Shown in pieces: positions 1 through 10,280 of a stretch of DNA of 64,000 nucleotides (position 1 is its first letter; every line of letters starts with the position of its first letter). Made by a program: the position numbers and the translations under genes. The notes under the pieces are model-generated. The model was not told the origin of the DNA and did no database searches. It was given only the letters and a program-made list of their open reading frames with translations. The DNA is from Choristoneura fumiferana (lineage: Eukaryota > Arthropoda > Insecta > Lepidoptera > Tortricidae), in NCBI RefSeq assembly GCF_025370935.1, contig NC_133472.1, forward strand, positions 44,647,308 to 44,711,307, read 5' to 3'.

Positions 1-263
1 AGTGGGCCAAATTAAGTATGTAGAGTGGGCCAAATTTAGTATGTAGAGTGGGCCAAATTTAGTATGTAGAGTGGGCCAAATTTAGTATGTAGAGTGGGCC
101 AAATTTAGTATGAAGAGTAGGCCAAATTTAGTATGAAGAGTGGGCCAATTTAGTATGTTAGAGTGGGCCAAATTTGTATGAAGAGTAGGCCAAATTTAGT
201 ATGTAGAGTGGGCCAAATTTAGATGTAGTGGGCCAAATTTAGTATGTAGAGTAGGCCAAATTT
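1..263. repeat. 23-bp tandem repeat array, open at the window edge
   Basis: About twelve copies of a 23-bp unit with core GGGCCAAATTTAGTATGTAGA follow each other head to tail, with one- to few-base indels and G/A changes (GGGCC versus AGGCC). The first copy starts at the first base, so the array probably continues upstream. It is a minisatellite; no protein is implied. Confidence 0.9.
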
Positions 264-280
264 TGTGCCGCTGAGTATAA

Positions 281-533
281 ATGCAAAAGTTTGTGATTAG
301 TGCATGTGTGTGTATGTGGGTGGGTGTGTATGTGTTTGTTATTCCTTCACGCTAAAAGGTCTGTTTGTCTGCTACTTCTTCACGTCTAAGCCGCTAAACC
401 AATTTATATGAAATTCGGTACACAGATAGTTTGACTCCCAAGAAAGCGCATAGGATATATTATCCCGTAAAATCGCATAATTCCCGCGTTATAGCCATGA
501 ACGAATTCGCGGAAAGTCACGAACAACAGCTAG
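281..533 (+). mobile_element. Helitron-like fragment (second subtype)
   Basis: The stretch runs from a TATAAATGCAAAAGTTTGTG-like start through the 'ttcacg' and 'aaattcggta' blocks and ends in CTAG followed by T (530-534). The same layout recurs at 33140-33366. No transposase is encoded, so it would be a non-autonomous copy. The 5' end is blurred by the tandem array. Confidence 0.5.
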
Positions 534-989
534 TAAGAAATAAAAGGGTTTAAAAAAAAATCTCTTCACCCTTCCGTTACCTCGCTAATGGTCGTGAAGA
601 CCCCATCGGATCGTCGGCGCGAGCATAAACTTCACGCTTTAATTGAACACCATAAAGAATCTCATCACCATATTAAGAGTAGCGAAGCTAAATGAACGAC
701 TAGATGGTCCAATTCACAAGCGTTTAGCTGACAAGCTTAGTCGAATCGTTAAATTTTCTTTAATTGACTCATTTTCTTTTTTTTTGTGAAATGTTTTACA
801 AATTATTAGTAGTAAAAAAAAAAAACCGGCCAAGAGCGTGTTGGACTCGCCTGAAATAGGGTTCCGTTGCCATTACGAACAACTAAGTAATAGTTTCTAA
901 GGATTTCGTATTTTGTACGGAATATTCCAAGTTTAGGTATAGTTTATACCTTTGGCTGCTATTTACTCTTAAACTACTAATAATTCTCT
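534..989. other. Intergenic or intronic, one degenerate repeat block
   Basis: No coding signal was seen. Around 824-890 there is a degenerate copy of a repeat with 'ggccaagagcg' and 'agggttccgt' blocks. Related blocks lie at about 7040-7090, 16440-16500 and, inverted, 54315-54720. Confidence 0.4.
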
Positions 990-1222
990 AAGGCCTCCTC
1001 TCAGAACAAGAGGGCTTGGGCCATAGTTCCCACGCGGGCCCAGTGCGGATTGGGAACTTCGCACGCACCATTGAATCGCTTCGCAGGTTTGTGCAGGTTT
1101 CTTCACGATGTTTTCCTTCACCGCAAAACTCGTGGTAAATTTTAAATGTAATTCTGCACTTGAATTTCGAAAAACTCAGAGGTGCAAGCCGTGGTTTGAA
1201 CCCACGACCCTCTGCTTGGCTT
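990..1222 (-). mobile_element. SINE-1 copy, nearly complete, minus strand
   Basis: Read on the minus strand it shows a tRNA-like box B (GGTTTGAACC form), then a body containing TTTACCACGAG, 'cgtgaagaaac', 'ccgcactgggcccgcgtgg' and 'gaggaggcct'. The same body is found at 3214-3512, 26061-26354, 28563-28866, 29098-29276, 34722-35019 and 38569-38800. The first tRNA bases are missing. Confidence 0.8.
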
Positions 1223-1921
1223 CAATGCATACTGTTAAACAAAGACTACTGCTTGTAAATTGTTACTTGTAGCTTCGTGCAGGCACTGGTCATCTGGAAT
1301 AATACTTATTATTATTAACTAGCCTGGATTCATGTCCCACTGCTGCGCAAAGGCCTTATGCCATACTTAGGCTACTTTTATTCCCAAACTCCCACAGGAT
1401 TGGGATAAAGTCCTTAAACTTCATCCGCTACTTGATATTTTTATGCGATGTTAATGAAATTCGCGATATTGTTGCGATGCACATGGGATTTTAAGCGAAA
1501 TCGCGGAATTTCGATTACATTAGCACGGTTGAACTACTTGGGAACGATCTGTATAGTAAAGGATCGCGCACAAATCCAGTCATTATTCTGGGAAGGTTAG
1601 TTACGCTGCTGTTATACATTCTATACTAGCACGAAAGCATGCTAATATTGAGCAAATGCTACCTATTTAGGATGCGGGTATAGGACGCGTGCCACTATTA
1701 GCATAATGCTGAGTCAATTTCGACATCATCAAATGTTTTTCTTTTCTGTAAATTATGTATTATTTTAAGTTTGATGTCGAAATAAAGTTATGTCTTTGTC
1801 TATTAAGCATGCCTTTTGGTGACATAATACTGGTACTTCAAGTGCTAGCATGCTTATAGACATACCTAGTAAGGATTGTAACGAACATAATTAGACGAAT
1901 ATTAAATATATTAATTAATTT
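1223..1921. other. No gene seen
   Basis: AT-rich DNA without a supported exon. A short block near 1320-1360 ('gtcccactgctgcgcaaagg') resembles the 3' part of SINE-1 or a related tail. Nothing else is recognised. Confidence 0.4.
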
Positions 1922-2205
1922 TAGACGACCAGATGGCCTAGTGGTTAGAGAACCTGACTACGAAGCTTGAGGTCCCGGGTTCGATTCCCGTGTCGGGGCA
2001 GATATTTGTATGAAAAATACGAATGTTTGTTCTCGGGTCTTGGGTGTTTAATATGTATTTAAGTATGTATCTATATCTATATAATTATATTTATCCGTTG
2101 CTTAGTACCCATAATACAAGCTTTGCTAAGCTTACTTTGCGACTAGGTCTATTGGTGTGAATTGTCCCGTGATATTTATTTATTTGTTTATTTATTTAAT
2201 TATGT
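1922..2205 (+). mobile_element. SINE-2 copy, tRNA-derived
   Basis: A tRNA-like head has box A (TGGCCTAGTGG) and box B (GGTTCGATTCC). It is followed by a body with 'ggggcagatatttgtatga', 'ttgttctcgggtcttgg' and 'ggtgtgaattgtcccgtgat', then a TTTA-rich tail. A second full copy is at 21377-21640. Tail-only and interrupted copies are at 54787-54922 and 60670-61022. The shared body shows this is a SINE, not a functional tRNA gene. Confidence 0.85.
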
Positions 2206-2889
2206 AAGACGGCCTTTACGATCGCTCATCGCTCCTCCCTTGTGTCCCGCACCGCACATAAAACTGAAATTTAGACCATCGTTCAAGAGATGAGTCGCGT
2301 CGCACGGAAATTCTTTAATAGTGGCGGCGGGAAATAAATTACAAAAGGCTTAGAGAGCGCCGCGAATAAATCTGAGAACACGGTTTTGGCCAAACCGCTG
2401 AGTGCGACTGTACTCTTTAAGGTTCCTCAAAAGAAAATAAGTTTCTATGAACTTAAATAATTTCTTTGCTCACCCGCGACCACAGAGTACATATATAACA
2501 GAGACACCACCTAGTACAAGCAAATGGTATCACCCTAATACTGGCTATTCAACTGGCTATTTTTCTTTCCTTCGCATTCCGGTCATTCGACATCTAGCGT
2601 CACAATTGCAAAACACTACGAAAGCCTCATAGCTGAAATGTAGCCACATGCAGCCTAAACTTTCGTATTCTCCATTTATTATTTTTATGGTGTTTCTTAT
2701 CTTCAAATTAAGGAGTTGAATTAAGGTTGATGTGAAGTTCTGTTTATACAATATGCTAGTCTTTATTTTAATCTTAATATTTCTACTTAATTCGGCTTAT
2801 TCACATTTTATAATTTACAAATGTTAATAGTAGTGCCATCTATTGCTGTTTTTTTGTATTAAATATAGCTTGTAGGGATTGGTAGGCCA
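2206..2889. other. No gene seen
   Basis: Only short chance reading frames are present. A fragment at 2458-2481 (tttctttgctcacccgcgac) is a piece of the inverted-repeat element described at 2890-3177. Confidence 0.4.
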
Positions 2890-3177
2890 TGCCCGCGACC
2901 TTATGATAGTTAAGTTTATGCAAAATATGCGTGTTCATGCAGTTCCTCCAACTCCACACTGTAAGAACACACAAACCCATCTATCACCACCACCACACCA
3001 GACAACTCAACCAGAGCTCATCTTCAGAGCAACACAACCGTACACCATGCTACCAGATGTGAGAGATGTTAGATGTTGGAGTTCTTACGTGTGGAGGTGG
3101 AGGAACTGCATGAACACACATCAGTGATGAACACGCATATTTTGCATAAACTTAACTATCATAAGGTCGCGGGTGAG
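2890..3177. mobile_element. Inverted-repeat element with long arms
   Basis: The left end (cccgcgaccttatgatagtt, continuing through 'gcaaaatatgcgtgttcatg' and 'cagttcctccaactccacac') is the reverse complement of the right end up to 3177. The arms are about 80-100 bp. Relatives lie at 4680-4913 and 55040-55240. The family's outer ends carry 'ggacctccgcaaagtaacgcc', here displaced to 3529-3548 by the SINE insertion. No coding capacity was seen. Confidence 0.7.
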
Positions 3178-3196
3178 CAAAGAAATTCTTTTAGTT

Positions 3197-3528
3197 CATT
3201 GATATGGGAGGAAGCCGCGGTGGCCGAGTGGTTTGACCTATGACCTCTCAAGCAGAGGATCGTGGGTTCAAACCCCGGCTCGCACCTCTGCGTTTTTCGG
3301 AATTCATGTGCGGAATTACATTTGAAATTTACCACGAGCTTTACGGTGAAGGAAAACATCGTGAGGAAACCAGCACAAACCTCCGAAGCAATTCAATGGT
3401 GTGTGTGAAGTTCCCAATCCGCACTGGGCCCGCGTGGGAACTACGGCCCAAGCCCTCTCATTCTGAGAGGAGGCCTGTGCGCAGCTGTGGGACGTATATA
3501 GGCTGGGATTATTATTACATTGATTTGG
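3197..3528 (+). mobile_element. SINE-1 copy with target duplications
   Basis: A tRNA-like head begins at 3214 (gccgcggtggccgagtgg) with box B GGTTCAAACCC, and the SINE-1 body runs to about 3512. It is flanked by imperfect 11-bp direct repeats, CATTGATATGG at 3197-3207 and CATTGATTTGG at 3518-3528. It therefore inserted into the right end of the inverted-repeat element that starts at 2890. Confidence 0.85.
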
Positions 3529-3748
3529 ATCTACGCAAAGTAACGCCTGATTCAATCAATTAAATAAGTTTCTGTTAAAAAATAATAATACAAGGTTTTT
3601 TACTGACCATTTCTTTTGTGGATTGTATGTACTTGCATTGCAATCCAACTAACATTATGTAGTACCAAATTTCAAGTCAACCCGTCCAATGGAACTGGGT
3701 CAAAATGAACTTGCAAGATATGGAGAAGATTTTGACATTTATCTGTCA

Positions 3749-4080
3749 CTAGAGTTTACCCGCGGCTTCGCACGCGTAAACTATTCGATCTGGTGCGTGG
3801 GTAGTTACAATTGAAATTCCGGGATTTCACAATATTCCCCTGAGAATTCCCAAATTTTATATCGTGGCCTGCATTGAGGTTGCGTTAGGACAACTGTCTA
3901 AAATAGCAACCCAGCGGTTGAATTTCGAGATTTTATCCCTATGCCGTGGGAATATCGGGATAAAAATACCCATGTGTTATTCCAGAAGTTCAGCTATCTA
4001 CATACCAAATTTCATGACTCTAAGCCCAGCGATAGTTATTCCGAGATTTAATCCCTATCCCGTGGGAATCTTTTTTATAA
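3749..4080 (-). mobile_element. Helitron-like (HEL) copy, 5' truncated
   Basis: On the minus strand this ends with the 'acgcgtgcgaagccgcgggt' hairpin region and CTAG. Inside are the 'tcccacgggatagggat' blocks shared with 9826-10104, 32274-32703, 48271-48590 and 58988-59749. The 5' terminus is missing or replaced near 4080. Confidence 0.65.
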
Positions 4081-4199
4081 ACCTTTACGACTTAACATTC
4101 ACCGCCAGGCGCTAGGTATTATTTTTGCTATCTAGCGACTTTAATAGTTAAAAAAATTCATGATCAATTTATAATTCTTTCGAAACTCTATTAAAGCCG

Positions 4200-4370
4200 C
4201 GTACGTAACGTACTGGACGCCAGCGGAAAGCGGGGCGGACAGCGGAGCGGCGAGCATGTTCTCCGTTCTTCGCGGCCGAAACGGTCGCCGCTCGTGGTCA
4301 CCTGGCACCACACGCAAAGAACACAAAAAACGCTCCACACGCCGCTGCCCGCTCTGCTACCCGCTGGCTT
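4200..4370 (-). repeat. GC-rich repeat shared with 61310-61420
   Basis: About 65-100 bp here match, on the opposite strand, the stretch at 61310-61420. In both places one frame reads FLCSLRV(V/L)PGDHERR. The rest of the reading frame differs between the copies. I read it as a repeat and do not claim a protein. Confidence 0.45.
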
Positions 4371-4679
4371 AGTGCGCGCTTTATTATATCCAATTCGACT
4401 GCCATTCTGCTTCATTTAACAACTTTTGCGTCCAAAATTCAACCAATCAAAATGCGCTAGCGATTTTCTGTCCCGCTCAGCCTCTTATCTTCAAAGTTCG
4501 CTGCGCGCCATTGATATTCTCGATTGTCTTTCCAACTGTCATTATCATAACCTCATCAATGACTGAAGCTATTTCTCGTTACAAGATATCGCTTCAGTCA
4601 TTGCCTAAGAGTTTCTTGTTTTGATGAATGCCTTATCTTCTACACGAAACCTTCGTCATTGCTTTGACTAATGCTCCTT

Positions 4680-4915
4680 AATCTAATACGGTAATGAACT
4701 AAAATAACTTCCTTGCTCACCCGCGACCTTACGATAGCTAAGCTTATGCAAAATGTGCGTGTTCATGCAGTTCCTCCACCTCCACACTGTAAGAACACAC
4801 ACAAATCACACAAACCCATCTATCACCACCACCACACTACACTGACGCGTTTCGAACTCAACCAAAGCTAAATTCTTTTAGTTCATTAATATGGACCTCC
4901 GCAAAGTAACGCCTA
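4680..4915 (+). mobile_element. Copy of the 'CCGCGACCTTATGATAG' inverted-repeat element
   Basis: It shares the arm sequence, the 'ccaccaccaca' centre and the 'ttttagttcattaatatgg' plus 'cctccgcaaagtaacgcc' terminus with the elements at 2890-3548 and 55040-55240. The right arm is reduced. Confidence 0.6.
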
Positions 4916-5315
4916 ATAATAGTAAAAATAATAGTAAATCAAGGAAAAATACTGTCAGATGTAAATAAAGGCTTCAGCGAGGTCTAGACGAAGCCGGTAA
5001 CCCTGGCGCCAGTCTCCGAAAAAGCCAGCACTGTCCTGACCTGACGGTTCAGATGAGGCCAACTGGATTCTTTAATTCCTGGATTATTCTTGCGGAGGTC
5101 CATAGACCAGCGTTCCATTCCCGCCAGTGCTGGCAGCCAGCGCTGGCTTCTTGAAAGACTGTTTATGCGAAGACAATAACAAGTCAGCGCTGGCTGCCAG
5201 CCTGGTGCGAGCAGTGAGGATAGGCAGCGGAACTGCTGCTGCTGGGTGTCGCAGATGGGTGTGGCTGCAGATGGCTAACGCTGTACGCAAATGCTGACCC
5301 GGCATTGCAGCGGTC

Positions 5316-5933
5316 AATGAGGGCTACCGTTTTCGCGCTCACCAGTTGGCGCCACTGTAGACAAAGGTCCTGCCTGAAGTATGCTGATTAGGTTGTTATT
5401 ACGGACGTGAAAACATAATTTACATTTAAATCATATTTAATACCTTACCTTACCTATCTATTTCTTCCGTGGATGTCATAAGAGCCGACTGAGGATATTT
5501 TAAGGTATACCGTAGGCGACAGGCTAGCAACCTGTCACTATTGTACCGTTTTTGACAATCTTAAAACCTAAAATTGCTAAAAGTGGCTCCAAAGCGGTAC
5601 CGTTTTGTGTGCTCTGCCTACCCCATTTGGGAATACAGGCGTCATAAAAATATCTAGCATGCCACAATGTTGCGCAGTCCCTTTTTATTCGAAAAAAAGG
5701 GGAAACAAAGGTTTCCGAAAGGCAAAACTGCCTCAAAACACAGACATTCATTGTCCCGTAACGCATGTTTGCCATACCTAATTAATTTCAGGTATTGCAA
5801 AATATTCGCAAAGAAATATTCTAATTACAAATAAACCCGCGTAGCTCACCCAAAACAGTGCCATTTGACATTTCGGAGACCTCGCGCTACACTAGCGCCT
5901 CTAGCGGTGAATTCATACGCGATAGCCCTCATT
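5316..5933 (+). mobile_element. MITE-A copy with a nested 200-bp insertion
   Basis: The element starts AATGAGGGCTACCG and ends CGATAGCCCTCATT, the terminal inverted repeats of MITE-A (intact copies are about 426 bp). About 5443-5650 is extra relative to the other copies. It contains 'gccgactgagg' and 'ggcgacaggctagcaacctg', an unrelated short repeat inserted inside the MITE. Confidence 0.8.
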
Positions 5934-6086
5934 GCAAGGTAGGCAGCTACTTGTTTGCGCCTGTAGCAGCACGCCATCCTCTCTCTACTGGATAGACACT
6001 AGCGTTGCCTACCCTCATTGCACGCCATGGCCTGCCGGTGACACTATCTTAACCTAGCTTCATTCCCATTCTTTACTTGCCAACAG

Positions 6087-6263
6087 AAAGTGGTGAAAGA
6101 GATGAACCGTCTCGGCATGCTGGTGGATTTGTCCCACGTGGGAGAGAACACGACGCGTGCCGCCATCAAGCTGTCCCGGGCCCCTGTGATCTTCAGCCAC
6201 TCCTCAGTCTACAGTCTCTGCGCGCACAAGAGGAACGTTCCTACTGACATCATCCATTCCTTG
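6087..6263 (+). CDS. Membrane/renal-type dipeptidase, internal exon A
   Basis: This exon encodes 59 residues of a zinc dipeptidase of the renal dipeptidase (peptidase M19, DPEP) family, which hydrolyses dipeptides at the cell surface or in secretions. Visible motifs are VDLSHVG, SRAPVIFSHSS and KRNVPTD. By alignment with human DPEP1, exon residues H17 and H38 match its zinc ligands His198 and His219, and R49 matches substrate-binding Arg230. The reading frame is phase 0 at both ends: acceptor ...caacag|AAA, donor TTG|gtaaga. Exons for the N-terminal half (the HxD motif and bridging Glu) were not found in the first 6 kb and are presumably upstream. The family assignment is firm; which insect paralogue it is remains unknown. 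Confidence 0.93.
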
Positions 6264-6634
6264 GTAAGATTCAGACATTTTAAACAATCGCAATAAGCTC
6301 ATAGTTGCTCAGCGAGCTTTGGAGAAAGCCATGTTCGTGGTTTCTCTTCGGGATCGAATCAGGAATGAGGAGACACGTAGATGAGGATCACCGACATAGC
6401 GAAGTGGATTAGCTCGTTGAAGCGGCAATGGGGAGGCCAAATAGCACGGGGATCAGGTTGCCGTTGCGGCTGAAAAGTCCTCGAAGGGCAGCGTAGACGT
6501 CACCGAGGATATGGACGAATGACCTACTGGTTCGGATGCAAGTATGTTGTGGTTTCAAACATGCAAACCATTTTTCAAAGGCTAGGATACCCGGGTATTC
6601 AATTGGGGTTAACTATTATCACAATGTAGGTACA

Positions 6635-6806
6635 TACCATCAGCCAAATAAGTGGTCTATCAATTTTTAAACAAGTTCCTATCAAATGAATATGTCGCTA
6701 AAGTCGAACTTTCAAATTGACAGACACGTCTATTAGCATTATTGTTTTATGACATGTAAACGATTATCAACTTTAGGATGGTAGACCACATATTTGGCTG
6801 ATGGTA
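6635..6806. mobile_element. MITE-B copy
   Basis: A 172-bp element bounded by inverted termini TACCATCAGCCAAATA and its near-complement (TATTTGGCTGATGGTA). The interior 'gacagacacgtctatt' and 'aaacgattatcaacttta' recurs at 9630-9805, 16696-16827, 43409-43580 and 57833-57994. Confidence 0.85.
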
Positions 6807-7029
6807 CCTAAAGTAAATCGACAACCATTTAGAGATAAATGCTTTTTAAATCGTTTCCTGTACTTATTTAACTCAATATTGATGTTCATATTACATATAA
6901 AATAAGCAAAGACCAATCTGGTAACGAAATTCTGGTAGAGAACTCTTCAACGGTTAACGGCATCGACTTGAAATTTGGCACGGAAATGTAGTTTGGATGA
7001 AAACGCAAGTGCAGTCAGCGAAAAGGCTT

Positions 7030-7340
7030 GTTTTAAAAAATCGGTCAAGTGCGACTCGTAATCGTACATGAAGGGTTCCGTACCTCCGTACAATGTTTTT
7101 AAAAACAGTTCTGTAATAAGTTTTTTATTTAACTCTAATACAATTAAGCTTTTTTTGCTGACTGTACTTTTTGCCCCTGGTTAAGTCAAAGTCAAAATAT
7201 CTTTATTCAATTTAGGCTATAACAAGCACTTATGAATGTCAAAAAAAATCTACCACCGGTTCGGAAAAACCTCTGTTGAGAAGAATCCGGCAAGAAACTC
7301 AACGAGGTATATTTTTTTAAACAGATTTACAGTATTATTA
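7030..7340 (+). repeat. Two abutting non-coding repeat fragments
   Basis: 7040-7090 is a copy of the 'gtcaagtgcgactcg...gggttccgta' repeat. 7187-7320 ('caaaatatctttattcaatt', 'tctgttgagaagaatccg', 'caagaaactcaacga') is a non-LTR-type 3' end also present at 48677-48780 and 49012-49060. Confidence 0.55.
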
Positions 7341-7974
7341 AATGATATCTATACATCACAAGTATTTAACACAACTTTATTTTTAACACAGTAGGCTCGC
7401 TATTTGAAGGGATTGCTAATGCGGATCGGAATTATTTCCAAATATCCCTGTCCATGATATAATCATTAACTTTATAATACGCCTTAGATATTAATGTCTT
7501 CTTGACAGACAATAGATCTGAATTTTGTATCCGTCTAAAATGATTTTGTAAAATGTTTTGCTAACAAAAAAATGGAGTAGCCTGAATTTTTGTGTTCGTT
7601 ATTGTCAATTTGTAAAAATATAAAAATTTGGAATTTAGTTTGTTAATAAAATTTGGAATTTTGTTATAAAAATAATTTATCAAAGTTTCTAGGTTATCAA
7701 AGTACTATAGGGTCACTCGCATAGCCCCTAGTAGCTGCCGGCTGTCGTCTTGGCCGCCAGGCAACGCCTAACAACGCCTAGCAACCAAAAAATGCTGAAA
7801 AAATCAAGTCTCTTGTATGACGATCCCTTTAATTTTTGACTTTATTTTATTTTAGTATTCGTTCTGATAGCGGGCAATAGTAAAACATAATCTGCGAAAA
7901 TTTCAAGTTTCTAGCGATTTACAGATCAAGAGATAGAGCCCTGTGACAGACGGACGCAGACAGACAGCGGAGTC

Positions 7975-8285
7975 TTAATACGATGAGGGCTACGGTATAG
8001 ATGTCGCTAGCGTCACTGCTTAAGTGGCTAAATAAGAAACAAACAAGCTGAGATATGAGGTGCATAGGGGAAATTCGTGTCTGTACCGTTGACCAGCAGT
8101 GGATGTAGCGGTATAGCACGCGGTACGGAATACCGAGGACCTGGGTTCGATTCCCAGTGATGGTTTTATTTTTCTGGTTTTTACTGTGCATATATCTTTG
8201 TATTAGTATTTTCAATTTAGGTTTTACGGGATGACCGTAAAAGTAAATTTGGAATTGAAATAAAAAAATCAATAAGATTCCAAAA
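7975..8285 (+). mobile_element. SINE-3 copy, with 5' leader and tRNA-like box B
   Basis: A leader of about 110 bp (gatgagggctacggtatag) precedes a tRNA-like segment with GGTTCGATTCCCAG at 8148-8161. Then come 'tttacgggatgaccgtaaaa' and a tail 'tttggaattgaaataaaaaa'. Other copies: 27785-27995 (minus), 59487-59672, and tail pieces at 28046-28105 and 46025-46085. The shared flanking body argues against a functional tRNA gene. Confidence 0.75.
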
Positions 8286-8374
8286 CAATCTTAATTGAGT
8301 CTTAATAGGTACGCTTGGCACTTTTTAGGTACGGAACCCTAAAAAGGTTTTAATTGACAATATTTTTGTTACAG

Positions 8375-8458
8375 AAAGAAAATGGCGGCATTATAATGGT
8401 GAACTTCTTCCCGGACTTTGTGAAGTGCGCCCCAACGCAACTCTCTCCGACGTCGCCG
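8375..8458 (+). CDS. Dipeptidase, internal exon B
   Basis: 28 codons follow an acceptor ...gttacag|AAAG. They encode KENGGIIMVNFFPDFVKC and a TQLSPTSP stretch, matching the 'MVNFY..(F/Y)..C' strand of DPEP proteins directly after exon A (intron 6264-8374). The donor is CCG|gtatgt, leaving phase 0. This does not fit the phase-1 start of exon C at 25957: one extra G before the donor would give a GAG (Glu) codon across the junction and the family's normal spacing. Either a base is missing here, by mutation or assembly error, or a weak GAG acceptor at 25957-25958 is used, or a microexon lies between. Confidence 0.88.
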
Positions 8459-8560
8459 GTATGTCCAATACAGCTTAATTATTTCAGTCACTGTAAAGTC
8501 GGGCGCCTAAGGCTACACGACACCGTATCATGCTATGACCATAATAGAATCGTGTCTGGC

Positions 8561-9007
8561 AAAATATATTTCATCACTCTTGCTCGTAAACAGTGTGGTA
8601 ACATGCAGGCTACCTTGGTTGCAACCCCCAAATAAAGCCTCGACCTTAATGTGCTTGTCGTGAAACCCGTGGTCGGTAAAATGAGTCATTGCCCGTACTA
8701 ATTTTCTGTCATGAAGCCAAGGTCGGTAAATGAGTTTGTGACTGCATGGCGTGGAGGGGAGCGCGGAGCTGGCGCTGCCAAGAGCGCAGTCAGCAATATC
8801 GGTAATTTTTGAAAAAATATTAGTTTTTCTTTTACAAATATACAATTTTGGTCGCAAATGTGATGAAAAACATTGTATGTCGCACGGGCGGTACTAGAAT
8901 TACGAACATCGACTCATTAAAGCCCTCAGTCTTCGACTTCGGGCTTCTAATAGACTCTCGTTCGTAATTCCTTATTTACCGCCCTTAAGACTCAATGTGC
9001 TATTCTA
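8561..9007 (+). mobile_element. Repeat D copy with internal hairpin
   Basis: It shares 'catgcaggctaccttggttg', 'gtgcttgtc(g/a)tgaaacccgt', 'ttgtatgtcgcacgggcggt' and a terminal hairpin built from 'gaattacgaac' and its complement with 23818-24150, 36293-36785 and 53376-53725. It is non-coding and its class is unknown; the palindromic end suggests a DNA transposon derivative. Confidence 0.7.
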
Positions 9008-9171
9008 TGTATTGAAAAATAATGAGACTATGCCCACTAGGACGTTTCATAACCAACGTCGCCGTCGCATTTCATGTGTTTGACAATCCGTTATCTATAA
9101 TCTGTAGTTTCATAGGCGGGAGAATTATTCGGAAGTCTCCATACAACGAATCTCCTCGTAGACTAGATCAA

Positions 9172-9366
9172 TAAACATCTGCAGCACCAGGGGTATTGCA
9201 GATGCGTTGCCAACCTAGAGGCCTAAGATGGGATACCTCAAGTGCCGGTAATTTCACCGGCTGTCTTACTCTCCACGCCGAAACACAGTGCAAGCACAAG
9301 GATTAGCGAGCAAGATGGTGGTAGCAATCCGGGCGGACCTTGCACAAGGTCCTGCCACCTGCAAAA
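9172..9366 (-). mobile_element. Repeat E copy (non-LTR 3' end or SINE), minus strand
   Basis: It contains the complement of 'taggcctctaggttggcaac', 'gtaagacagccggtgaaatt' and 'accttgtgcaaggtccg'. Other copies lie at 35058-35335, 46384-46655, 47126-47312 and 58455-58622; the plus copies end in an A-rich tail after 'gtttgccatccag'. Confidence 0.75.
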
Positions 9367-9483
9367 TTATTATAGAGTTTGACTACCATCACACCTGATA
9401 GTAGACTCTGGCCGGCAAAAGATGTCCACGCCTTTTTTAAGATACTTTAATCTGATATCTGAGCTGCCAGCCTTTTCGGCTAT

Positions 9484-9627
9484 AAATATCGTCACTACTT
9501 TGAAAAAATCTCGTATCTAAAATCAATATGTACACAAAATTGAACCTTAGCACAAGTTCATAAGGTCCACTCAGAAAATTATCTATTTTAAGTTAAGAGT
9601 TTTTTTTAAAGTAGTGACGATATATTA
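9484..9627. repeat. Small inverted-repeat element
   Basis: 'atatcgtcactacttt' at the left is repeated in reverse complement (aaagtagtgacgatat) at the right end, 143 bp apart. It is probably a short MITE and lies directly before the MITE-B copy at 9630. Confidence 0.6.
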
Positions 9628-9629
9628 TG

Positions 9630-9805
9630 TACTATCAGCCAAATAAGTGGTCTACCAATTTTTAAACAAGTTCAAAGCTATCAAATGGATATGTCGCTAA
9701 AGTCGAACTTTCAAGTTGACAGACACGTCTATTGGCATTATTGTTTTGTGACATGCAAACGATTATCAACTTTAGGGTGGTAGACCACATATTTGGCTGA
9801 TGGTA
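9630..9805. mobile_element. MITE-B copy
   Basis: Bounded by 'tactatcagccaaataagtg' and 'cacatatttggctgatggta'. The interior is nearly the same as in the 6635-6806 copy. Confidence 0.85.
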
Positions 9806-10104
9806 CGTTAAGTTAACGTATGTCATCCTACTTCCTACTAATATCATAAATACGAAAGTTTGTGTGTGTGTGAGTGAGTATGTTTGTTACTTCTTCACGC
9901 TGAAACGGCTGGACGGATTTGGATGAAATTTGGTATGTAGGTAGGACATCTGGAATAAAACATAGGCAACTTTTTATTCCAATAATCCCACGGTATAGGA
10001 TAAAATCTCGAAATAGCAACCGCTGGGTTTAGAGCCTTGAAAACCAAGATTTAATTTCCGGGAATCCCGAAATTTCAATTCAGCTGCTGTATCTAATGAT
10101 TTAC

Positions 10105-10265
10105 TGTTGTTTATGATATCAAAATAAGTAGATATTAGCTATGGTGAATGGAAGACCGAATGAACTACTTGTATACAGCTTTCTTATGTCTCAATAAAGT
10201 CACTCTTCGTTTAGCAGCAGAACTGTGTGTTTGTCTAAATCTTAATAGATACTAGATTTCTCTCA
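10105..10265 (+). repeat. Copia 5' LTR
   Basis: Begins TGTTGTTTATG and ends TTTCTCTCA. It contains AATAAA at 10193-10198, the likely polyadenylation signal, about 70 bp before its end. It appears identical to 14322-14482. Confidence 0.96.
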
Positions 10266-10280
10266 GGTTATGGGCTACCC
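10266..10280 (+). promoter_or_regulatory. Primer-binding site
   Basis: GGTTATGGGCTACCC follows the 5' LTR directly. In Drosophila copia the same position holds a GGTTATGGGCC-type sequence, which pairs with an internal fragment of initiator tRNA-Met and not with its 3' end. The match of the first ten bases supports the same priming mode. Confidence 0.75.

Noticed and set aside
1..263. CRISPR array
   Set aside because: Units follow directly without unique spacers and the sequence is eukaryotic; it is a minisatellite.
1922..1996. tRNA gene with box A and box B
   Set aside because: The tRNA-like part is followed by a long body shared with 21377-21640 and 60670-61022, so it is the head of a SINE.
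3214..3290. tRNA gene
   Set aside because: The same head and body recur many times (SINE-1) and this copy has target duplications.
1..6086. 5' exons of the dipeptidase (HxD zinc motif, bridging Glu)
   Set aside because: I looked for the conserved N-terminal motifs and saw none, so they are assumed to lie before the window.
8090..8165. tRNA gene
   Set aside because: Part of SINE-3; the flanking sequence is shared with 27785-27995.
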